DNA of 7,453 nt, taken from contig CAMNNN010000066.1 of the NCBI GenBank assembly GCA_946545505.1, forward strand, positions 1 to 7,453, written 5' to 3'. Each line of letters begins with the position of its first letter. The first letter of the stretch is position 1. The notes under the pieces are model-generated. The model had not been told where the DNA came from, made no database searches, and was given only the letters and a program-made list of their open reading frames with translations. The position numbers and the translations under genes were made by a program. The stretch is from an uncultured Clostridia bacterium (GTDB taxonomy: Bacteria; Bacillota; Clostridia; Saccharofermentanales; Saccharofermentanaceae). Shown one piece after another: positions 1 to 6,918 of the stretch.

Positions 1-205
1 CGAATACCGCTTCAACATAAGCGCTGTCGCAGTCGTTCCTTATAAGATCTCTGGTAGCTTTCTGGCCGAATATGAGTTCTATCGCATCAATAAGGAGTGA
101 TTTACCTGCACCTGTTTCACCCGAGATAACATTAAGTCCTTCAGTCGGGCAGAAAACCGCGTGTTCTATAACCGCAAGATTCTTTATCTCAAGTCTTGTC
201 AGCAT
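1..205 (-). CDS. recN: DNA repair ATPase RecN, N-terminal fragment (runs off left edge)
   Basis: RecN is an SMC-like ATPase that acts on the chromosome in double-strand break repair. Only the first 68 codons are present. The translation opens MLTRLEIKNLAVIEHAVF, the usual RecN beginning, and carries a Walker A loop GETGAGKS at residues 29-36 followed by LLIDAIELIFGQKA and a DLIR motif, both typical of the family. The ATG at 203-205 lies inside the end of argR, a 17-nt overlap, and has only a poor ribosome binding site (GGATCGGATC just upstream). This suggests that translation is coupled to that of argR. The start codon also sits in the 3' arm of a small hairpin (203-222). The coiled coil and Walker B parts are outside the window, so integrity of the full gene cannot be judged. 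RecN directly after argR is the usual arrangement in Clostridia and Bacilli. Confidence 0.93.
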   Translation of the reverse strand, partial: MLTRLEIKNLAVIEHAVFCPTEGLNVISGETGAGKSLLIDAIELIFGQKATRDLIRNDCDSAYVEAVF

Positions 206-668
206 GATCCGATCCGGTCATGTCAATTATAGTGGCGCATAAAGCCTTGGCATCTTCAACGCTTTCAGTAGCAACAAATACGGTATCGTCACCTGCTATA
301 GTTCCTACGACATACTGAAGATGCATTGAATCAAGCGCGGAACCAGCAGCCTGTGCCATTCCCGGGAGTGTGCTTATAACAACAAGATTCATGGCATTCT
401 TGCATGACAGAAGTGAATTCGAGAATACATTAAGAAGCCTTCCGGGAGCGACATCGCCGGTCTTATCAAGAACGGCATACTTGCTCTGGTTATTAGGGAG
501 AATGACCTTGATAATACCAAGTTCCTTAATATCGCGGGAGCACGTTGCCTGAGTCACTTCCATACCCTGCTTCCTTATAAGGTTGGTAAGCTCCTCCTGA
601 GTCGAGATGTCATTCTCACGGATGAGTCTTAATATCAGCTCCTGCCTCTCATTCTTTGCCATCTTCAT
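189..668 (-). CDS. argR: Arginine repressor ArgR
   Basis: Predicted hexameric, arginine-responsive transcription factor that represses arginine biosynthesis and can activate catabolism. The 159 residues are close to the usual family length of about 150. The N-terminal winged helix (about 4-70) includes a TQATCSRDIKEL recognition-helix segment at 39-50, matching the family TQATVSRDI signature with C in place of V. The C-terminal oligomerisation and arginine-binding domain (about 78-150) has LPGMAQAAGSALD at 101-113 and the GTIAGDDT motif at 122-129. The ATG at 666-668 is chosen over the in-frame ATG at 660-662 because an AGAGG ribosome binding site lies 8 nt upstream. The gene begins inside the end of nadK (20-nt overlap) and ends inside recN. 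I saw no ARG-box-like operator in the window, so autoregulation cannot be shown here. Confidence 0.96.
   Translation of the reverse strand: MKMAKNERQELILRLIRENDISTQEELTNLIRKQGMEVTQATCSRDIKELGIIKVILPNNQSKYAVLDKTGDVAPGRLLNVFSNSLLSCKNAMNLVVISTLPGMAQAAGSALDSMHLQYVVGTIAGDDTVFVATESVEDAKALCATIIDMTGSDHADKT
203..222 (-). promoter_or_regulatory. Small hairpin covering the recN start codon
   Basis: On the minus strand the 20 bases CATGACCGGATCGGATCATG can fold with a 5-bp outer stem (CATGA with TCATG), a one-base A bulge, a 3-bp inner stem (CCG with CGG) and a GAT loop. The recN ATG is the last three bases of the 3' arm. Ribosomes finishing argR, whose stop is at 189-191, would pass through and open the structure, so it could tie recN translation to argR. 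The sequence is also coding for the end of ArgR, so the fold may be accidental. The regulatory role is inference. Confidence 0.35.
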
Positions 669-1524
669 AAAAACTACCTCTGGCTACTATCTTACGCTTA
701 ACATTCTGGAAGAATCCCGTAAGACCAAGATTAATCGTATGTACTGGATGGTCAAATTTCCTGATCTTGAGAACATCTCCCTGTTCGATATTAACGAATG
801 ACCTTCCGTCGGGACAGATAAGCGGAACGCTCTCGAACGAACCAAGCTGAATCTCGACAACACTGTCGGAAGGTATAACATAACTCATATTCTGCAAAGA
901 ATGAGGACACAGCGGAGTAATAAGGATAACGTCAAGATTAGGCATTACAAGTGGTCCTCCGGCAGCAAGTGTATATGCTGTGGAACCCGTAGGAGCAGCA
1001 ACAACAATACCGTCTCCGTAGAACTTCTCAACACGTTCATCATTGATAAACAGAGTGAGCTTTGTAATATGAGGCTGCGCTCCTCTTAAAACCGAGACAT
1101 CATTAAGACATACATCTTCATTCTTCAGCTTGCCGTATCTGTCATAAAGCTCAGCCTTAAGCTGAATTCTGTCCATTAACTTATAATCGCCTTTTACAAT
1201 GCGGTCCAAAGCAGTCTCGATATTGTATTCTGAGATCTCAGTCAAAAATCCGATACTTCCCTTATTGATTCCGACAAACGGTTTATAAAGATGTCTGTAT
1301 TCGGAAATAACAGAGAGAAAAGTACCGTCACCGCCGATTGATACGATTACATCAACATCATCGAATCCGGAGAACTCGACTCCGTCGACAGATGCAAGAA
1401 CAGTATTCTCGAGCCCTTTCTCGAAGACAGGCACACAGTCACGTTCGATGATCATTTTGGCAAAGTCAACAGCTGTTTTATACCCGATATCCCGGGTATC
1501 ATTCGAATGAATACCGAATCTCAC
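649..1524 (-). CDS. nadK: NAD kinase
   Basis: Cytosolic enzyme that phosphorylates NAD to NADP using ATP or polyphosphate, the only known route to NADP in most bacteria. The 291-residue protein has the family motifs in order: GGDGTFL at 64-70 (the catalytic GGDG loop), GINKGSIGFLTE at 85-96, the paired LND at 140-142, and DGIVVAAPTGSTAYTLAAGGPLV at 171-193, followed by TPLCPHSL at 203-210 and PDGR at 238-241. Small departures from the common forms (AAGG for SAGG, CPDGR for a more usual VDGQ-like motif) look conservative. The start codon is GTG at 1522-1524, supported by a strong GGAGG 6 nt upstream. It begins one base after the dxs stop, and its last 20 nt overlap argR. In many Clostridia a tlyA-like methyltransferase gene lies between dxs and nadK; none is present here. 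Confidence 0.96.
   Translation of the reverse strand: MRFGIHSNDTRDIGYKTAVDFAKMIIERDCVPVFEKGLENTVLASVDGVEFSGFDDVDVIVSIGGDGTFLSVISEYRHLYKPFVGINKGSIGFLTEISEYNIETALDRIVKGDYKLMDRIQLKAELYDRYGKLKNEDVCLNDVSVLRGAQPHITKLTLFINDERVEKFYGDGIVVAAPTGSTAYTLAAGGPLVMPNLDVILITPLCPHSLQNMSYVIPSDSVVEIQLGSFESVPLICPDGRSFVNIEQGDVLKIRKFDHPVHTINLGLTGFFQNVKRKIVARGSFYEDGKE
677..681 (-). promoter_or_regulatory. Ribosome binding site of argR
   Basis: AGAGG on the minus strand, 8 nt before the ATG at 668 and inside the nadK coding region. Its spacing favours the first of two nearby ATG codons (the MKM start) over the one at 662, which would be 14 nt away. Confidence 0.6.
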
Positions 1525-1525
1525 T

Positions 1526-3415
1526 TTATGCCTCCGTTATAATGGCTTTAATCTTTGAAGCCATGCTTTCAGCGTCGAGTCCGGCACGTTCAAGCTGCTG
1601 CTGAACTGTTCCGGCCCTGATCATCTGATCTTCAATTGCAAAGTTATCAACTCTGCCAGTGTATCCGGCTCTGGTGAGTTCAAGCTTGAGATTCTCGCCG
1701 AATCCGCCGCAGAGAATTCCCTCTTCGCCGGTAAACACATATCTCGACTTACCGATAACATCAATTATATCTGAAGTGTTCAAAGGTTTTAATACCGTAA
1801 GACAAATTACTTTGCCGTTAAACCCGTTTTCTTTAAGAATCGAAGCGGCTTTGTCACATACTTTGCCGAACAGACCGGTAGTGATAATTACATAATCGTC
1901 ACCGTCATCGGATACGACATGAGGCTTATACATTTCATCAGGATCCCTGTAAAGCGGTCCATCCTCCTCATATGGTGATGAGCCTCTGGGGTATCTTACT
2001 GCAACAGGTCCGTCTATCTTATTTATGGCCTGATCCATACAGATCTTAAGGTCAGTATAGTCACGGGGGGACAGAATAGTCATACCGGGCATCGAATTCA
2101 GATAGGAAATATCATGAATTCCGTTATGAGTATGGCCGTCATTACCTACGAATCCTGCTCTGTCCACAGCGAATACAACATGGTTATTCATATAACAGAC
2201 ATCATGCAGTATCTGGTCATAAGCTCTTTGCAGGAATGACGAATAGATCGCGACTACAGGAGTCATGCCTGAAGCCGCCATTCCGCCGGCCATTGTTACG
2301 CAGTGTTCCTCGGCGATACCGCAGTCGAAAAACCTTGACGGATACTTATAAGAGAAAGCTTCCATTCCAGTGCCGACTGCCATGGCAGCGCAGATGCCGA
2401 CAACAGACTTATTTCGAGCTGCCGCCTCAAGCAATGCTCCGGAGAACGCTCCCGTGTAAGTCAACTTAGGTGAAGGCTTAACGCCGGTCTCGATATCAAA
2501 GGGGCTTACGCCGTGATAATCCGAAGGATTCCTTTCTGCAAATTCATATCCTTTACCCTTCTTGGTAACGATATGCATGAGGACCGGAACATTAAGATCT
2601 TTAACGGCATTGAAAGCCTTGATGAGGCCTTCAGTGTCATGACCGTCGATAGGACCGTAATAACGAAGTCCAAGATCCTCGAACATAGATGTATTCTTGC
2701 CGTAAACGAAGAATCTGATAAGGCGCTTGATACCCATGATAATAGCGATGATGCCCTTACCGAGAAGCGGGATCTTATTAAGGAAGCTTTCAGTATTCTT
2801 CTTGGCAGACAGATATCCTGAAGAGATACGAAGCTGCTTTAAGTACTTACTCATACCGCCGACATTCTTATCGATACTCATCTCATTATCATTAAGGATA
2901 ACGAGCATCTTGGTATTCTTGGAATGCCCGAGATCATTAAGAGCTTCGTAAGCAAGCCCGCCCGTCATGGCACCGTCGCCGATCACGGCAACCACATACT
3001 CATCCTTGCCCTGAAGATCTCTGGCTCTTGCCATACCGAGAGCAGCCGATATAGAAGTGCTTGAGTGACCGGTATCAAAGGCATCATAAGGACTCTCCTG
3101 CCTTCTCGGGAAACCCGATATGCCGTCCTGCTGCCTTAATGTATCGAACTTATCGAATCTTCCCGTGAGAAGCTTATATGAATAAGACTGATGTCCTACG
3201 TCAAATACTATCTTGTCCTTCGTATAATCGAACACCGACAGCAAAGATACCGTAAGCTCCACGGCACCGAGATTACTTGCCAGATGTCCGCCGTTATGTG
3301 ATACGGTAGTAAGTATCTTATCTCTTAATTCAGCACATAAAAGTTCGCGGTCTCTCTTACTTAAAGACGCGAGATAAGAAGGCGTAAGATCAGTCCCTAA
3401 CAGTTTATAGTCCAA
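1526..3415 (-). CDS. dxs: 1-deoxy-D-xylulose-5-phosphate synthase
   Basis: Thiamine-diphosphate enzyme that condenses pyruvate with glyceraldehyde 3-phosphate, the first and often flux-setting step of the MEP isoprenoid pathway. It also supplies precursor for thiamine and pyridoxal. The 629 residues match the usual length of about 620. Visible landmarks are H44 in HNGGHLASNLG, GHQSY at 74-78, the cofactor motif GDGAMTGG at 146-153 with NDNEMS at 175-180, YGPIDGHD at 253-260, the catalytic glutamate E370 in AEEH, and DRAGFVGNDGHTHNG at 418-432. ExxRYPRG occurs in the form VAVRYPRG at 471-478. The frame opens with TTG at 3413-3415, immediately after an in-frame TAA, and there is no ATG or GTG nearby; the first internal Met is at about residue 128, so TTG is the likely start. 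It lies 3 nt after ispA, the enzyme using the downstream C5 products. Confidence 0.97.
   Translation of the reverse strand: MDYKLLGTDLTPSYLASLSKRDRELLCAELRDKILTTVSHNGGHLASNLGAVELTVSLLSVFDYTKDKIVFDVGHQSYSYKLLTGRFDKFDTLRQQDGISGFPRRQESPYDAFDTGHSSTSISAALGMARARDLQGKDEYVVAVIGDGAMTGGLAYEALNDLGHSKNTKMLVILNDNEMSIDKNVGGMSKYLKQLRISSGYLSAKKNTESFLNKIPLLGKGIIAIIMGIKRLIRFFVYGKNTSMFEDLGLRYYGPIDGHDTEGLIKAFNAVKDLNVPVLMHIVTKKGKGYEFAERNPSDYHGVSPFDIETGVKPSPKLTYTGAFSGALLEAAARNKSVVGICAAMAVGTGMEAFSYKYPSRFFDCGIAEEHCVTMAGGMAASGMTPVVAIYSSFLQRAYDQILHDVCYMNNHVVFAVDRAGFVGNDGHTHNGIHDISYLNSMPGMTILSPRDYTDLKICMDQAINKIDGPVAVRYPRGSSPYEEDGPLYRDPDEMYKPHVVSDDGDDYVIITTGLFGKVCDKAASILKENGFNGKVICLTVLKPLNTSDIIDVIGKSRYVFTGEEGILCGGFGENLKLELTRAGYTGRVDNFAIEDQMIRAGTVQQQLERAGLDAESMASKIKAIITEA
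1531..1535 (-). promoter_or_regulatory. Ribosome binding site fixing the GTG start of nadK
   Basis: A perfect GGAGG on the minus strand, placed 6 nt before GTG at 1522-1524 and embedded in the last codons of dxs. No ATG lies at this spacing, and the encoded RFGIHSNDTRD opening fits the NAD kinase family, so GTG is the likely start. Confidence 0.8.
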
Positions 3416-3418
3416 TTA

Positions 3419-4294
3419 TTAATAGTCCCTTTTAAGATTAAAGTCAGTAAGCTCTTTTAATAGAATTATATCCATATTCTTCGATGATAGATAATCAAGA
3501 GCTTCATAACAGGCATTTTCTTCCTCTTCGAGCTTAGCCTTAGCCCCTTCGAGGCCCAGAAGCGTTACGAAAGTAGACTTATCGTCTCTTTCATCCTTGC
3601 CTGTACTCTTGCCGAGTTTCTCCTCGTCAGCTTCAACATCAAGTATGTCATCCTTGATCTGGAATGCAAGTCCGAGATGTAAAGCATAATCCTTCATCGC
3701 TGCGAGAACATCCTCTCCTGCATCAGAAAGATAATAAGGCGTCGTAACAGCAGCTTCTATAAGGGCTCCCGTCTTCTTATTCTGAAGTTCATGAAGCCTT
3801 TCCAATGATATCTTCTTACCTTCGGACTCAAGATCGATGCTCTGACCGCCTATCATACCCGCTATACCTGCAAGATGGGATATGTTATATGAAGCTTTTG
3901 CAGCCTTGCCGGAAAGCATTGCAAGCCTGATAAGTTCTTCGTGCGCTGTATTAAGAAGCATATCACCTGCAAGTACGGCTATTCCCTCACCGTATACTTT
4001 ATGACAGGTAGGTCTTCCTCTTCTTAAATCATCATCATCCATGCACGGCAGGTCATCATGGATAAGAGAATATGTGTGTATCATCTCAAGACAAGAAGCA
4101 TAAGAAAGCACATCATCAGTACATACACCGTAGTCCTTGAGAGCTACGGTCCCCGCATACATAAGAGCGGGTCTCATTCTCTTGCCTCCTGCGAAAAGGC
4201 TGTAAGACGCAGCCTTCACTACAGGGTCTTCACTGTCGAAGGCAGAGAATATCTTTTCGAGACGGGGTGTTACCCATGCATTGGCGTCAATCAT
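3419..4294 (-). CDS. ispA: Polyprenyl synthetase, farnesyl diphosphate synthase type
   Basis: Class I trans-prenyltransferase that builds farnesyl diphosphate from dimethylallyl and isopentenyl diphosphate, feeding undecaprenyl phosphate and quinone-type lipids. The 291-residue all-helical protein has GGKRMRP at 36-42 (diphosphate binding), the first aspartate-rich motif DDLPCMDDDD at 80-89 followed by LRRGRPTCHK, the KTG triad at 174-176, and the second aspartate-rich motif QIKDDILD at 212-219. The residues just before the first motif read YSLIH, as in Escherichia coli IspA, and the two-residue insertion within the motif is that of bacterial short-chain enzymes. Both point to a C15 product, though geranylgeranyl diphosphate cannot be excluded from sequence alone. 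Its ATG overlaps the xseB stop (ATGA at 4291-4294), with AAGGA about 12 nt upstream, so translation is probably coupled. It ends 3 nt before dxs. Confidence 0.95.
   Translation of the reverse strand: MIDANAWVTPRLEKIFSAFDSEDPVVKAASYSLFAGGKRMRPALMYAGTVALKDYGVCTDDVLSYASCLEMIHTYSLIHDDLPCMDDDDLRRGRPTCHKVYGEGIAVLAGDMLLNTAHEELIRLAMLSGKAAKASYNISHLAGIAGMIGGQSIDLESEGKKISLERLHELQNKKTGALIEAAVTTPYYLSDAGEDVLAAMKDYALHLGLAFQIKDDILDVEADEEKLGKSTGKDERDDKSTFVTLLGLEGAKAKLEEEENACYEALDYLSSKNMDIILLKELTDFNLKRDY
3426..3433 (-). promoter_or_regulatory. Likely ribosome binding site for the TTG start of dxs
   Basis: AAAAGGGA on the minus strand, about 10 nt before TTG at 3413-3415 and inside the last codons of ispA. Because a TAA stop directly precedes the TTG in frame, no start further upstream is possible. 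Confidence 0.55.
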
Positions 4295-4509
4295 TTTACT
4301 TCAGCTTCCTTTTCTTCCCCTGTGGAGGGATCAACTACAGAAAACTTCTGCTCGATCTCCTTAAGCTTCTCATCACAAAGCTTGGACAGTTCGATGCCAC
4401 GTGTGTAAAGCTTAAGCGATTCATCTAATGATACATTGCCCGAACCGAGCTTATTAACAATATCCTGTAATTCTTTTACGGCATCTTCGTAGATGAATTT
4501 GTCAGCCAT
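4291..4509 (-). CDS. xseB: Exodeoxyribonuclease VII small subunit
   Basis: Small helical subunit that binds several copies per XseA to form exonuclease VII, a cytosolic nuclease degrading single-stranded DNA in both directions. The 72 residues are typical for XseB. The family signature is clear: YEDAVKELQDIVNKLGSGNVSLDESLKLYTRGIELSKLC (about 7-45), followed by a charged helical tail ending in EEKEAEVK. A strong GGAGG (4517-4521) sits 7 nt before the ATG at 4507-4509. The start overlaps the xseA stop as TAATG, and the stop overlaps the ispA start as ATGA, so the three genes are likely to be translated in a coupled way. Confidence 0.95.
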   Translation of the reverse strand: MADKFIYEDAVKELQDIVNKLGSGNVSLDESLKLYTRGIELSKLCDEKLKEIEQKFSVVDPSTGEEKEAEVK

Positions 4510-5717
4510 TATTTATCCTCCCCGAATACTTCAGTAATTACTGCGTTGGCGTTACCGTCATTAAAAACGATATTAACCTCGGTATCTTTCCTGACCGAGT
4601 TTACCGAGACGACCGGTGAACCGTCGTTTAAAGTTACATAAGAATAACCTCTCTTAAGAACGTTATGCGGCCCGAGAAGTCCTAATCTGTCTATGTATGA
4701 ATTAAGATCGCGCTTGTACCCATCGATGAGACTCTTCTCATTACGAGTAAGTGAATCGATAAGATTTTTAAGTTCATTTCTCTTTATGGCAGCGACGAAC
4801 TCAGGCGTGAACAAAGCCTTGTTTGATCTTAATGCATCAAGTTCTGCTCGCTTCTGAGACAGATTCTTCTTCATTATGAGGACAAGCTTCTCACGGATTG
4901 TCTTATTGGTATTCGACAGTTCCTCATAAGTCTTAATAACATCTTCAGCTGCAGCCGTAGGCGTCGGAGATCTCTTGTCTGCGACATAATCGAGAATAGT
5001 GTAATCCGTCTCGTGACCTATTGCGGAAATGACAGGAATACGACAATCATAGACTACCCGGGCAAGTTCCTCATTATTAAAGCCCCACAGGTCTTCAATG
5101 GACCCGCCGCCTCTTGCGATAACGATTACATCGACATTGTTTCTGTCCTGAAAATAGTTGATACCGCTAATCACTTCACCCGGGCAGTTCTCCCCCTGCA
5201 CGGCAGCAGGATAAAGCACTGCATCGAAATAAGGGTTTCTCTCATTAAGCTTCACGAGCATATCGTGGATAACGGCTCCTGAAGAAGAACTTATGATGCC
5301 GATCCTTGAGGGTTTAACGGGGAGCGCTTTCTTATGCTCAGCAGCAAACAGGCCCTCCTCCTTAAGCTTATTGAACAGTGCCGTAAGCTGAGCCTTAAGA
5401 TCTCCCGCACCTGCTAGCTTCATAGTGTTGCAAAGAATCTGGAACTTGCCTCTGGATTCATATATGGTACATGCACCGGTTAGAACGACTTTATCACCGT
5501 CTATAGGTGCGAACGTTACTCTTGAAAAATAAGATGCGTACATAACGCACGCGATCTCGGAATTACTGTCTTTTAATGTAAAATAAGCGTGACCGCTCGA
5601 ATATACTTTAAATCCGGATAACTCCCCGGTTACTTCCATGCTGTTAAGCCGTTCATCATTAGAAAGAACAACTTTGGCATAATTATTAAGTGCGGATACA
5701 GAACCGAAAGAATACAT
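4509..5717 (-). CDS. xseA: Exodeoxyribonuclease VII large subunit
   Basis: Catalytic subunit of exonuclease VII, which trims single-stranded DNA during repair and recombination. The N-terminal OB-fold domain (about 1-105, with VTGELSGFKVYSSGHAYFTLKD at 29-50) binds DNA. The catalytic domain (about 125-260) shows GIISSSSGAVIHD ending at D152, ARGGGSIEDLWGFNNEELAR at 201-220 and GHETDYTILDYVADKRSPTPTAAAE at 234-258. D152, R202, H235 and D238 have the same spacing as the conserved D155, R205, H238 and D241 of the Escherichia coli enzyme. A helical region (about 260-340) leads to the C-terminal LLGPHNVLKRGYSYV motif at 347-361. At 402 residues it is shorter than the 456 of E. coli but normal for Clostridia. 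AAGGA (5724-5728), overlapping the nusB stop, lies 6 nt before the ATG; the gap to nusB is 9 nt. xseB follows directly. Confidence 0.97.
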   Translation of the reverse strand: MYSFGSVSALNNYAKVVLSNDERLNSMEVTGELSGFKVYSSGHAYFTLKDSNSEIACVMYASYFSRVTFAPIDGDKVVLTGACTIYESRGKFQILCNTMKLAGAGDLKAQLTALFNKLKEEGLFAAEHKKALPVKPSRIGIISSSSGAVIHDMLVKLNERNPYFDAVLYPAAVQGENCPGEVISGINYFQDRNNVDVIVIARGGGSIEDLWGFNNEELARVVYDCRIPVISAIGHETDYTILDYVADKRSPTPTAAAEDVIKTYEELSNTNKTIREKLVLIMKKNLSQKRAELDALRSNKALFTPEFVAAIKRNELKNLIDSLTRNEKSLIDGYKRDLNSYIDRLGLLGPHNVLKRGYSYVTLNDGSPVVSVNSVRKDTEVNIVFNDGNANAVITEVFGEDK

Positions 5718-5726
5718 GATATGTCC

Positions 5727-6125
5727 TTAAAGGCTCTTCTCGTAACTTGAAAGCACTCCGTTAATATACGAATAAGAATCATCAGTGCCGTACTTCTTGG
5801 CGAGCTTAACGGCTTCGTTGATTGCAACACCGGTAGGGATCTCATCATTGTAGGAGATCTCATATATAGCAGTCTCAAGTATCGCCTTATCAAGCTTGGG
5901 AATTCTGTCGAGTGTCCAGTTCTTAAGATACTTGGAGATGCTCTCATCAAGAGAATCTCTGTTAGCTACAATGCCCTTTACAGAACTTGTGAAATAGTCG
6001 ATATCGTCCTTCAGTTCTTCGTTTGAATTAACATAAATAGATATCTGTTCATCAATGGTCTCAGATCTGAAGTCAAACTGATAAATGAAAAAAACAACTG
6101 CTTCACGAGTTTCTATTCTGCTCAT
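5727..6125 (-). CDS. nusB: Transcription antitermination factor NusB
   Basis: Small all-helical RNA-binding protein that, with NusE (ribosomal protein S10), binds boxA of rRNA leader transcripts and promotes antitermination by RNA polymerase. The 132 residues are within the family range. The N-terminal segment SRIETREAVVFFIYQFDF (2-19) corresponds to the arginine-rich opening helix, and the C-terminal half is strongly conserved: LDRIPKLDKAILETAIYEI at 72-90, then EIPTGVAINEAVKLAKKYGTDDSYSYINGVL at 95-125. The ATG overlaps the stop of the upstream DUF2273 gene (ATGA at 6122-6125), with GGGAG about 6-7 nt upstream. Its place after an Asp23/Gls24 gene and before xseA is the common clostridial arrangement. 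Confidence 0.96.
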   Translation of the reverse strand: MSRIETREAVVFFIYQFDFRSETIDEQISIYVNSNEELKDDIDYFTSSVKGIVANRDSLDESISKYLKNWTLDRIPKLDKAILETAIYEISYNDEIPTGVAINEAVKLAKKYGTDDSYSYINGVLSSYEKSL

Positions 6126-6358
6126 CTTACTCTCCCGGGAGGTAATATCCTGTCAAGGAACTTTTTAAATCTGCTCTCATCACCAAACAGGAATGCTCCT
6201 ACGATGAATCCGGCTAATGTGAAGAGTGCAATAAACAAGGTCTTCAGAATGCCGAATATGCAAATGAGGACAGCTATAACGAAGAATATAAAAGAGAACA
6301 GTGCGCCTGCCTTGGCATTCTGAAGTTTCTCGAAGATCCTGGAAAGCAAACGTTCCAT
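6122..6358 (-). CDS. DUF2273 family small membrane protein
   Basis: A 78-residue protein resembling the DUF2273 family, small membrane proteins often encoded beside Asp23/Gls24 and AmaP. After a basic, amphipathic N-terminus (1-16) there are two hydrophobic segments, about 17-35 (GALFSFIFFVIAVLICIF) and 38-59 (LKTLFIALFTLAGFIVGAFLFG), then a charged tail with FGDESRFKKFLDRILPPGR. The LKTLFIALFTLAGFIVG second helix is the most family-like part. The molecular role is not known; from its neighbours I infer that it belongs to the same envelope complex as the Asp23 and AmaP-like proteins. AAGGA about 9 nt upstream supports the ATG at 6356-6358. It starts 3 nt after the amaP-like gene and ends in an ATGA overlap with nusB. 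Confidence 0.8.
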   Translation of the reverse strand: MERLLSRIFEKLQNAKAGALFSFIFFVIAVLICIFGILKTLFIALFTLAGFIVGAFLFGDESRFKKFLDRILPPGRVR

Positions 6359-6361
6359 GAA

Positions 6362-6916
6362 TTATCTTCCTTCTACTCTGGCCGCAGTAGGCTCTACACG
6401 TGTAACCCTTACTTTAACTTCTTCAACGATGATACCTGTATAGCGCTCGATATCCTTCTTGACCCTTTCCTGGACCTTTGACATCGAAGAAGGTATCTCA
6501 ACATTGGAATAAAGAACTGCATTGATTCCAACGTTTATTGAACCGTTCTTGGCAGATGTAACTCTTGCCTTAACGGTCTTGATTCCGGCCTGAGCGGACA
6601 TAGCGGAGTTCTTGGCTATGGATTCGAGAGCATCAGCTCCGATATCTACAGAACCGATATCCGTCTTACGAAGCTTGGTTCTGTAAGCTCTGCCGATAGA
6701 TATAACACCGAATATTCCGAGGATGCATGAGATAAGAACTACTATCAGTACGATAACGTATACATATCTTGTGACCGGATTGGTAACGATGGAGGACAGA
6801 GGTGAAAGAAGATCAGCGAAGATACCGTCATCAATAACTGCGAAAAGCAGAATAATTGATAACAGAGCAAGAAAGACCGAATATACAAACAGTAAGAAAC
6901 GCATTAAGCCATTCAT
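6362..6916 (-). CDS. amaP: AmaP-like alkaline shock membrane anchor protein
   Basis: A 184-residue protein with the layout of AmaP, the membrane anchor of Asp23 described in Staphylococcus aureus. Two transmembrane helices (about 5-28 and 51-75) flank a short loop, and a soluble C-terminal domain (about 85-175) follows. This domain has an Asp23-like feel: GSVDIGADALESIAKNSA, a central GSINVGINAVLYSNVEIP, and a terminal VQERVKKDIERYTGIIVEEVKVRVTRV (148-174) that closely matches the end of the adjacent Asp23/Gls24 protein. I take ATG at 6914-6916 as the start because it puts the first helix at the N-terminus, lies 2 nt after the upstream stop and follows an AGGGGAG site 12 nt away. The frame remains open up to a GTG at 6962-6964, which would add a basic 16-residue extension. 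The presumed role is recruiting Asp23 to the membrane. Confidence 0.85.
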   Translation of the reverse strand: MNGLMRFLLFVYSVFLALLSIILLFAVIDDGIFADLLSPLSSIVTNPVTRYVYVIVLIVVLISCILGIFGVISIGRAYRTKLRKTDIGSVDIGADALESIAKNSAMSAQAGIKTVKARVTSAKNGSINVGINAVLYSNVEIPSSMSKVQERVKKDIERYTGIIVEEVKVRVTRVEPTAARVEGR

Positions 6917-6918
6917 GA

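Noticed and set aside
151..166. LexA-box-like sequence (GAACACGCGGTT on the minus strand) inside recN.
   Set aside because: Only one half-site resembles the Gram-positive GAAC-N4-GTTC consensus, and it lies inside codons downstream of the start rather than at a promoter.
4058..4408. Plus-strand open frame of 116 codons, and similar shorter plus-strand frames across the window.
   Set aside because: These lie opposite ispA/xseB and other well-supported genes, show no recognisable motifs and have no ribosome binding site that stands out. They are shadows of the minus-strand codons.
5630..5950. Minus-strand open frame of 106 codons overlapping nusB and xseA.
   Set aside because: It is out of frame with both genes, which are strongly supported by family motifs; its product shows no family features.
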